Below are positions 58,095-64,000 of a stretch of 64,000 nt of DNA, one piece after another (within the stretch, counting starts at the first letter, position 1; every line of letters starts with the position of its first letter). Made by a program: the position numbers and the translations under genes. Under the pieces are notes generated by a model that saw only the letters and a list, made by a program, of their open reading frames with translations, did no database searches and was not told the DNA's origin. The DNA is from an uncultured Sphingomonas sp. (lineage in GTDB: Bacteria > Pseudomonadota > Alphaproteobacteria > Sphingomonadales > Sphingomonadaceae): contig CAJYLQ010000018.1 of NCBI GenBank assembly GCA_913775975.1, positions 1 to 64,000 of the forward strand. Direction: 5' to 3'.

Positions 58095-58793
58095 ATGGCC
58101 AACCCGATCATCGAGCCAAGCTGGCGCGCGGCGCTGGCCGATGCGTTCGACGCGCCGCACATGGCCGCGCTGAGCACATTCCTGGAGGCGGAGAAAGCGG
58201 CGGGCAAACGCATCTTCCCCGCCACCACCGACTGGTTTCGCGCGCTGGAGTTGACGCCGCTGCCCGAGGTGCGCGTCGTCATTCTGGGGCAGGATCCCTA
58301 TCATGGCGCGGGGCAGGCGCATGGCCTGTGCTTTTCGGTCCGGCCGGGGGTGAAGCCGCCGCCCAGCCTCGTGAACATCTACAAGGAGCTGGAGACCGAC
58401 TGCGGTATCGCCCGCCCCGCGCACGGCTTCCTCGAAAGCTGGGCGCGGCAGGGGGTGCTGCTGCTCAACAGCGTGCTGACCGTCGAGGAGGGGCGCGCCG
58501 CCGCGCATCGCGAACGCGGCTGGGAGCGGTTCACCGACGCCGTCATTCGGCAAGTTGCCGACCGGGACGATCCCACCGTCTTCATGCTGTGGGGCAGCTA
58601 TGCCCAGAAGAAGGCGGCGTTCGTGCGCGACGTGGCACAGGGCGGCCGGCATCTGGTGCTGAAGGCGCCCCACCCCTCTCCCCTGTCGGCGCATTCCGGC
58701 TGGTTCGGCAGCGGCCATTTCTCCCGCGCGAACGCGTTCCTGGCACAGCATTGTCGCGGGACGATCGACTGGAGCATGCCAGCCGCCGTCTGA
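58095..58793 (+). CDS. ung: Uracil-DNA glycosylase
   Basis: A 232-residue family 1 enzyme removing uracil from DNA. GQDPYHGAGQAHGLCFSV with the catalytic Asp, and HPSPLSAHSGWFGSGHFSRAN shown by its core HPSPLS, are intact. Confidence 0.97.
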   Translation: MANPIIEPSWRAALADAFDAPHMAALSTFLEAEKAAGKRIFPATTDWFRALELTPLPEVRVVILGQDPYHGAGQAHGLCFSVRPGVKPPPSLVNIYKELETDCGIARPAHGFLESWARQGVLLLNSVLTVEEGRAAAHRERGWERFTDAVIRQVADRDDPTVFMLWGSYAQKKAAFVRDVAQGGRHLVLKAPHPSPLSAHSGWFGSGHFSRANAFLAQHCRGTIDWSMPAAV

Positions 58794-58933
58794 TGGGCTG
58801 TTGCTGGCACGGCCGCGATGCGGCGTTGCGCACGACGCGGCGGCGTTTCGGGGCGCCGCCTCCCCATCGCTAGGCGCGGCGCGCAGCACCGGCTAGGCCG
58901 CCCGGATCAATGGCCGGCACGAGGGGGATACGC

Positions 58934-59248
58934 ATGAGTGGACAGGACGAGGACGCCTATGTCTATGACGAGGCGACGGGCGAATGGATCAGCGCGTCCG
59001 ACGCCGCCGCGGCTCCCGTGATGCCGGAGGGCGGGGTCGAGGTGCGCGATTCGGTCGGCAATCTGCTGGCCGATGGCGATCAGGTGACGCTCATCAAGGA
59101 TCTGACCGTGAAGGGCGCGGGCCAGACGCTGAAGCGCGGCACCCTCATCAAGTCGATCCGCCTGACCGGCGATGCGCAGGAGATCGACTGCAAATATGAC
59201 GGTATCAAGGGGCTGGTGCTGCGCGCGGAGTTCGTGCGCAAGCGATAG
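58934..59248 (+). CDS. PhnA-like protein (YjdM C-terminal domain)
   Basis: A 104-residue protein. The PhnA/YjdM domain VEVRDSVGNLLADGDQVTLI is followed by KDLTVKG and the KSIRLTGD end. The N-terminal zinc finger of full-length YjdM is missing. GAGGGGG precedes the ATG. The role of YjdM in phosphonate use is not established. Confidence 0.88.
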   Translation: MSGQDEDAYVYDEATGEWISASDAAAAPVMPEGGVEVRDSVGNLLADGDQVTLIKDLTVKGAGQTLKRGTLIKSIRLTGDAQEIDCKYDGIKGLVLRAEFVRKR

Positions 59249-59311
59249 CCGCACCCGCCCGGCCCGTGATGGCGGTTGCATCCGCACGCCGTGCCCGCGA
59301 AGAGCGCCCGC

Positions 59312-60184
59312 ATGACCGAACATGGCAAGGGCCTGTGGCTGGCGATCGGCGCCTATATCCTCTGGGGCATCCTGCCGCTGTATTTCAAGCTGCTGGGGCC
59401 GGTGCCGCCGGTGCAGATATTGGCGCATCGCGTCCTGTGGTCGCTGGTCCTGCTGCTCGCGGCGGTGGCGATCTGGCGGCGGGGGCCGGCGATCCGCGCC
59501 GCGGCGCGGGGACGTACGCTGGCGCTGCTGGGGTGCAGCGCCACGCTGATCGCGATCAACTGGCTGACCTATATCTGGTCGGTCAGCCATGCCCATGTGC
59601 TGGAAGCGAGCCTGGGCTATTTCATCAACCCGCTGGTCAACGTAGCGTTGGGCGTCGCGGTACTGGGCGAGCGGGTGGGGCGCACCCAGTGGGTCGCAGT
59701 CGGCATCGCTGCGCTCGGCGTACTGGTGATGGCGATCGCGGGCGGCGGATCGGTATGGATCTCGCTGGTCCTCGCCTTCAGCTTCGGCCTGTACGGGCTG
59801 GTCCGCAAGATCGCGGCGATCGACGCGCTCGGCGGCCTGACGGTGGAAACGCTGCTGCTCGCCATACCTGCGCTGCTGGTGCTGGGGCAGGCGCAGGCGG
59901 CGGGGACGGCGGCGTTTGGCCCGGACCTGCGGCTGAACATCCTCCTCATTGCCGCCGGCGCGATCACCGCCGCGCCGCTGCTCCTCTACGCGGCGGCGGC
60001 GAAGCGGCTGCGCTACGCGACGCTCGGGCTACTGCAATATGTCGCGCCGACCTTGCAGCTGGCACAGGCGGTCCTGCTGTTCGGGGAGCCGCTGCTCGGG
60101 TATCACATCGCCGCCTTCGCGCTGATCTGGACGGGTTGCGCGGTCTATGCGCTGGCCGGGTGGCACGCGGCGACGCGGGGATAA
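59312..60184 (+). CDS. rarD: RarD-family EamA transporter
   Basis: A 290-residue membrane protein with ten predicted helices. YILWGILPLYFKLLG is the RarD signature; TLIAINWLTYIWSV and LQYVAPTLQLAQA are conserved. It is a drug/metabolite-superfamily exporter with unknown substrate. Confidence 0.92.
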   Translation: MTEHGKGLWLAIGAYILWGILPLYFKLLGPVPPVQILAHRVLWSLVLLLAAVAIWRRGPAIRAAARGRTLALLGCSATLIAINWLTYIWSVSHAHVLEASLGYFINPLVNVALGVAVLGERVGRTQWVAVGIAALGVLVMAIAGGGSVWISLVLAFSFGLYGLVRKIAAIDALGGLTVETLLLAIPALLVLGQAQAAGTAAFGPDLRLNILLIAAGAITAAPLLLYAAAAKRLRYATLGLLQYVAPTLQLAQAVLLFGEPLLGYHIAAFALIWTGCAVYALAGWHAATRG

Positions 60185-60193
60185 AGCCGCCGC

Positions 60194-60949
60194 CTACTTG
60201 CCGCCGGAGACGCGCCGCTGCTCGCCGATCCAGCGCCAGAAGGCGGGATCGTCATAGGCGGGTACCCAGCTGAAATGATCGGTCGCGGGATAGACGGTCA
60301 GGCGCGGCTTCACGCTGCCTTTGCAGGCGCGCACCGCCTCCACCATCTCGAAATCTCCGCGCACCGGGACGGCGCCGTCGTCGTCACCGTGAAACGCCCA
60401 GATCGGCAGGTCCTTCAGCAGGCACGCACGGCGGATCGGCGTTTCCGCCGCGACCGGCGCGAGCGCCGCGAACAGCTGCGGATGCGCGATCGCCCAGCGC
60501 CAGCTGGCGATGCCGCCCAGCGACAGCCCGGTCAGATAGATGCGCGACGGATCGACGCGGTAGCGGGCGCGGATATCCGCAAGCAGCCGGTCGAGCGTCG
60601 CGATATCCCAGTCCGCATCCCCGGGCAGCTGCGGCGAGACGATCAGCATCGGTGTGCCGGGATGACCGGCTACCACCTTCGGCGGCCCCCAGGTGGCGAC
60701 CTTCGCCACGTCGCTGCCCCGCTCGCCCGAACCGTGCAGGAAGATCATCAGCGGCCAGCGCTCCGCCGGGTCCACCGCATAGCCGCGCGGGACGAACATC
60801 AGATAGGGATAGTCGCCCGGCCGGATCGCGGGATGCGGCGTCTGCCCCTCCGGCTCCGCCGATGCCACGACGGACGGCGCCGGCGCCCCGGCCGAGGCGG
60901 GCGGCGCGGCGACAAGCGCCAGGGCGATGGCGGCGGCGATCCTGGTCAT
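60194..60949 (-). CDS. Exported carboxylesterase (CE1/prolyl oligopeptidase-like)
   Basis: A 251-residue exported alpha/beta hydrolase. A signal peptide (1-20) precedes FLHGSGERG, the nucleophile GLSLGGIASW, an acid in FHGDDDGAVP and a histidine in ATDHFSWVP. AGGAGAGG precedes the ATG. Likely a polysaccharide-linked esterase. Confidence 0.86.
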   Translation of the reverse strand: MTRIAAAIALALVAAPPASAGAPAPSVVASAEPEGQTPHPAIRPGDYPYLMFVPRGYAVDPAERWPLMIFLHGSGERGSDVAKVATWGPPKVVAGHPGTPMLIVSPQLPGDADWDIATLDRLLADIRARYRVDPSRIYLTGLSLGGIASWRWAIAHPQLFAALAPVAAETPIRRACLLKDLPIWAFHGDDDGAVPVRGDFEMVEAVRACKGSVKPRLTVYPATDHFSWVPAYDDPAFWRWIGEQRRVSGGK

Positions 60950-60974
60950 GCCCTCTCCTTCGGGTCGTTTAAGC

Positions 60975-60986
60975 GTAACCGGTTAC
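60975..60986. promoter_or_regulatory. LacI-type palindromic operator
   Basis: GTAACCGGTTAC is a perfect 12-base palindrome, 25 bases before the esterase start and just upstream of its ribosome-binding site. It is of the type bound by LacI-family sugar regulators. Confidence 0.55.
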
Positions 60987-61052
60987 ATCGCGCCGTCGCT
61001 CGCGAAAAGCCAGCCCTCCCGTTTCGGGACGAAACAGGGTAAGAGGGCTGTC

Positions 61053-61874
61053 GTGACGCTCGCCATCATCCTGTCCGCCATCGCGATGACGCTGATCGTC
61101 GGCGTGCGCTATCTGATCGTGTCGGGCGCCTTCGCCTTCGCGACCCGGCTGCGGCATCCGGGCCTCTATACCGGACTCGATCCGCAGATGCGCCGCGAGA
61201 TCGTCTGGAGCCTCGCCAGCGCCGCCATCTATGGCATCCCCGCCGGGATCGTCGCCTGGGGCTGGCAGAATCGCGGCTGGACGCGGATCTACACCGATGT
61301 CGATTCCCGGCCACTGTGGTGGCTGCCGGTGTCGGTGCTGCTCTACCTGCTGGCGCACGATGCCTGGTTCTACTGGACGCATCGCTGGATGCACCGGCCG
61401 CGCGTGTTCCGCCTCGCCCATGCCGTCCATCACGCCAGCCGTCCGCCGACCGCGTGGGCGGCGATGGCGTTCCATCCGGTCGAGGCGCTGACCGGTGCTG
61501 TGGCAATTCCGCTACTGGTATTCGTGATTCCGATCCATGTCGCGGCGCTGGGCTTCGTCCTCACGGTGATGACCATTATGGGCGTCACCAACCATATGGG
61601 GTGGGAGGTTTTCCCCCGGTTCATGTGGAGTGGCCCATTGGGGGGCTGGCTGATTACCGCGAGCCATCATCAGCGGCATCATGAGCAATATGGGTGCAAT
61701 TATGGCCTCTACTTCCGCCATTGGGACCGTCTGTGCGGCACCGACCGCGGCATCGGCGATTTCGCGCGCAGCCACGCCCGCAACCGGGCGCGTGCGGCGC
61801 GGCCTGACGGTGCTGGGGCTGGGGGGCCTCGCGCTGACGATGCTGGGCGGCGCGACGCCCGTCGGCCGGCTTGA
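61053..61874 (+). CDS. Sterol desaturase-family (fatty acid hydroxylase) protein
   Basis: A 273-residue membrane di-iron enzyme. Histidine clusters HDAWFYWTHRWMH, HAVHH and HHQRHHEQYG are intact. The GTG at 61053 has AGAGGG upstream. The substrate is unknown, perhaps a carotenoid or lipid. Its last 83 bases overlap the next gene. Confidence 0.88.
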   Translation: MTLAIILSAIAMTLIVGVRYLIVSGAFAFATRLRHPGLYTGLDPQMRREIVWSLASAAIYGIPAGIVAWGWQNRGWTRIYTDVDSRPLWWLPVSVLLYLLAHDAWFYWTHRWMHRPRVFRLAHAVHHASRPPTAWAAMAFHPVEALTGAVAIPLLVFVIPIHVAALGFVLTVMTIMGVTNHMGWEVFPRFMWSGPLGGWLITASHHQRHHEQYGCNYGLYFRHWDRLCGTDRGIGDFARSHARNRARAARPDGAGAGGPRADDAGRRDARRPA

Positions 61875-62229
61875 CGTTACGATCCAGCAGATGCGCTCCG
61901 CCAAGGGGATGATCCGCGTCTGCCTGACCAACGATCCGCAGAACTTCCCCAACTGCGTCGACGACGCCCGCGCGCTCACCCGGTCCGTACCCGCCGACGA
62001 CCGGCTGATCCGCTTCCCCGCCCTTCCGCGCGGCAACTACGCCGTCGCCGTCATCCATGACGAAAATGGCAATGCGAAGCTGGATACCTTCGCGGGCATT
62101 CCGCGCGAGGGGTTCGGCTTCTCGCGCAATCCGGTGATCCGCTTCGGCCCGCCGCGCTTTGCGGCCGCGCGCTTCACGATCGACGACGAGGCGGAAACGC
62201 AGGCCGTACGGATGCGCTACATTCTCTGA
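61792..62229 (+). CDS. DUF2141 exported protein
   Basis: A 145-residue protein with a signal-like N-terminus (RRGLTVLGLGGLALTML) and a DUF2141 domain (VIHDENGNAKLD, GFGFSRNP). The GTG at 61792 is proposed because a signal follows; the start is uncertain (ATGs at 61681 or 61840). Confidence 0.72.
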   Translation: MRRGLTVLGLGGLALTMLGGATPVGRLDVTIQQMRSAKGMIRVCLTNDPQNFPNCVDDARALTRSVPADDRLIRFPALPRGNYAVAVIHDENGNAKLDTFAGIPREGFGFSRNPVIRFGPPRFAAARFTIDDEAETQAVRMRYIL

Positions 62230-62323
62230 CCCGGCCACCCGGGTGCGTCCGACACGCGACGGGACGAATTGTACCCGTAGGTCGCGCGAACCCGGGATAT
62301 TTAGCACAAATTAGCGAATGCGC

Positions 62324-62337
62324 GTACGAAAACGTAC
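62324..62337. promoter_or_regulatory. Inverted repeat upstream of the ferritin-like genes
   Basis: GTACG-AAAA-CGTAC lies 165 bases before the ferritin-like start in an AT-rich intergenic stretch (62230-62502) that must hold the promoter. No consensus promoter was clear. Confidence 0.35.
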
Positions 62338-62502
62338 CAACCGTTTGATCCGGATTATGTTTTTTTAATTCCCCTGCATCCCTAGCCCCATCACGCCCGT
62401 TACTGCGCGCACGGATGCCGTCCACGATCGGACAGGCCGGCACCGTCCGAACGTAGCGCGCCGTCGCATTCCGCCTCGGTGCCTCTTTTGAGGGGATCGA
62501 CC

Positions 62503-63546
62503 ATGGCCGACAGCGTGAAGATGATGGAAGCGTTGGACAATCGTGTCCGACGCCGGGATGAACGCCGCGAATTCTTCAAGGCGGCGTTCGGCATGGGCGC
62601 GCTTGCAGTGGGCGGCGCGGCGGCGTTGAGCTTCTCGACCAAGGCGGGTGCGCAGTCGTCGACGCTCACCGATGCGGACATCCTGAACTTCGCCCTGAAC
62701 CTCGAATATCTCGAGGCGCAATTCTATGCCTATGCCGCAAACGGAACGGGTCTCTCGTCCGACCTCCTGACCGGCACGGGCCAGCAGGGCGCGGTCATCA
62801 CCGGCAACAGCCCCAACCAGGCGCGGCAGGTACAGTTCAGCGATCCGGTTATCCAGGCCTATGCCAAGGAGATCGCGGCTGACGAGGTGGCGCACGTGCG
62901 CTTCCTGCGCACGGCGCTGGGCAGCAGTGCGGTTTCGCAGCCGGCGATCAACATTTCGGGCGACGCCAGCGGTCCGTTCACGGCGGCAGCCTCGGCGGCA
63001 GGCGTCGATCTGTCGGCCTCGGGCGGCATCTTCGACCCGTATGCCAACGAGAACAACTTCCTGCTCGGCGCCTTCATCTTCGAGGATGTCGGCGTGACCG
63101 CGTACAAGGGCGCCTCGCCGCTCATCCAGAACAAGACGTTCCTGCAGGCAGCGGCCGGCATCCTGGCGGTGGAGGCGTATCACGCAGCGATGGTCCGCAC
63201 GACGCTGTACGCACGCGGCGTCAACGTGCCCGCGCTGCGTACGATCGCGGGCCAGATCTCCGACGCGCGCGATTTCCTAGACGGCCGCTACGGTGCGAGC
63301 AACGGTACGATCAACACCAGCCTGTCGGGCGATCTCGATCAGGGGCTCGGCCCGGACACCATCTCGGGGCAGCTGGTGTCGAACATCGTGCCGCTCGACA
63401 GCAACGGCATCGCCTACAGCCGCACGGCGGGTCAGGTTCTCGACATCGTGTACCTGAACCTGAACACCGCCGCCGCCACCATGGGTGGCTTCTTCCCGGC
63501 AGGGGTCAACGGCAACCTGCGCGCCAGCGCCGGCCGCGCCTCCTGA
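62503..63546 (+). CDS. Ferritin-like domain protein with twin-arginine-like signal
   Basis: A 347-residue exported protein. RRDERREFFKAAFGMGAL is a twin-arginine-type signal; a ferritin-like domain (PF13668-type) follows with LNLEYLEAQFYAYA and KEIAADEVAHVRFL, whose Glu/His are potential iron ligands, and AVEAYHAAMVR. GAGGGG precedes the ATG. It may be a stress or desiccation protein. Confidence 0.9.
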   Translation: MADSVKMMEALDNRVRRRDERREFFKAAFGMGALAVGGAAALSFSTKAGAQSSTLTDADILNFALNLEYLEAQFYAYAANGTGLSSDLLTGTGQQGAVITGNSPNQARQVQFSDPVIQAYAKEIAADEVAHVRFLRTALGSSAVSQPAINISGDASGPFTAAASAAGVDLSASGGIFDPYANENNFLLGAFIFEDVGVTAYKGASPLIQNKTFLQAAAGILAVEAYHAAMVRTTLYARGVNVPALRTIAGQISDARDFLDGRYGASNGTINTSLSGDLDQGLGPDTISGQLVSNIVPLDSNGIAYSRTAGQVLDIVYLNLNTAAATMGGFFPAGVNGNLRASAGRAS

Positions 63547-63575
63547 ACCCCACCCTCCCGGAAAGGATAGCAGAC

Positions 63576-64000
63576 ATGACCCAGGATCGTTTCGTCCTCG
63601 ACGTGATCGAGGAAGCCAATGCCAAGCGCCGTACCGAGCGCCGACGTTTCATGAAGATGGCCGGCGGCGGCGCCGCGGCGCTGGGCGGCCTGTCGCTGCT
63701 CGCCGCCTGCGGTGACGACGACAATCGCGACGTCCCCGTCGCCACGCCGACGCCGACCCCGACCGCCGTATCCGAGGCGGACGTGCTGAACTTCGCGCTG
63801 CAGCTCGAATATCTGGAGGCGAATTTCTACAGCTATGCCGCCTTCAACCAGCCGATCGCCGCCTCGCTGCGGTCCGGCACGGGCACGGCGGGTTCGGTCC
63901 AGATCAACACCAGCGTCACCGCCGGCCAGCCGCGCGGCGTCACCTTCCAGGACCCGGTGATCGCACAATATGCCCGCGAGATCGCCTATGACGAGATCGC
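63576..64000 (+). CDS. Ferritin-like domain lipoprotein (partial)
   Basis: The first 141 codons of a second ferritin-like protein, running off the window. RRTERRRFMKMAGGGAAALG is a twin-arginine-like signal followed by a lipobox LAAC (about residue 46), a threonine/proline linker, and the ferritin-like domain LQLEYLEANFYSYA and REIAYDEIA. GGAAAGGA precedes the ATG. It lies 29 bases after its paralogue. Confidence 0.9.
   Translation, partial: MTQDRFVLDVIEEANAKRRTERRRFMKMAGGGAAALGGLSLLAACGDDDNRDVPVATPTPTPTAVSEADVLNFALQLEYLEANFYSYAAFNQPIAASLRSGTGTAGSVQINTSVTAGQPRGVTFQDPVIAQYAREIAYDEI

Overview
The window is a high-GC, gene-dense chromosomal segment, most likely from a sphingomonad (Sphingomonas or a close alphaproteobacterial relative). 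This rests on the base composition, the many TonB-dependent receptors, the zinc-ribbon/FtsEX/YdcF/PlsC order, a Mic60-like gene after hemCD, a cysteine-free L36 and tandem ferritin-like proteins. There is no rRNA operon, CRISPR array, insertion sequence or prophage. Genes are packed into operons with many 1-4 base stop/start overlaps.

Bases 1-16.8 kb hold a PQQ-dependent alcohol-oxidation region. The end of a quinoprotein alcohol dehydrogenase is followed by a LuxR-type regulator (ErbR/AgmR-like). Running the other way are a hybrid sensor kinase and a FIST-domain protein arranged like the NahK/NosP pair of Pseudomonas, then a DUF779 protein and an ExaC-type aldehyde dehydrogenase. A pseudoazurin and an EthD-like protein follow. 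Beyond a terminator lie a PQQ-associated CXXCW protein, a SoxYZ-like carrier and a SoxH-like zinc hydrolase, bracketed by two TonB-dependent receptors and an OmpR-type two-component system. Together they suggest alcohol oxidation with dedicated periplasmic electron transfer, redox maintenance and a haem-sensor-style control circuit.

From 16.9 to 29.4 kb come a large beta-propeller/amidohydrolase protein and a complete kdp potassium system (porin, 30-residue membrane peptide, kdpF, A, B, C, D, E). From 29.6 to 43.6 kb are a carboxypeptidase and lipoprotein pair, rpmJ, a HAD hydrolase, a glycosyltransferase, an alpha/beta hydrolase, an nth-dapB-gpsA-tsaD operon divergent from hemC-hemD-mic60-like, an acetyltransferase/DUF72 pair and a GGDEF protein.

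From 43.6 to 51.8 kb the sequence is more accessory. It has a near-consensus sigma-54 promoter ahead of two tiny membrane peptides, a PEBP protein, a lipoprotein with a lysozyme-inhibitor-like motif, stress-type genes (DUF1810, YciE, tandem PilZ), a glucuronate catabolic set (kdgK, uxaC, uxuB-like) and a frameshifted isochorismatase-family gene. From 51.8 kb to the end are tRNA-Leu(GAG), the zinc-ribbon/ftsEX/ydcF/plsC cluster, an S41 peptidase lipoprotein, ung, a PhnA-like protein, RarD, an esterase with a LacI-type palindrome, a sterol-desaturase-family protein overlapping a DUF2141 protein, and two tandem ferritin-like proteins, the last cut by the window edge.
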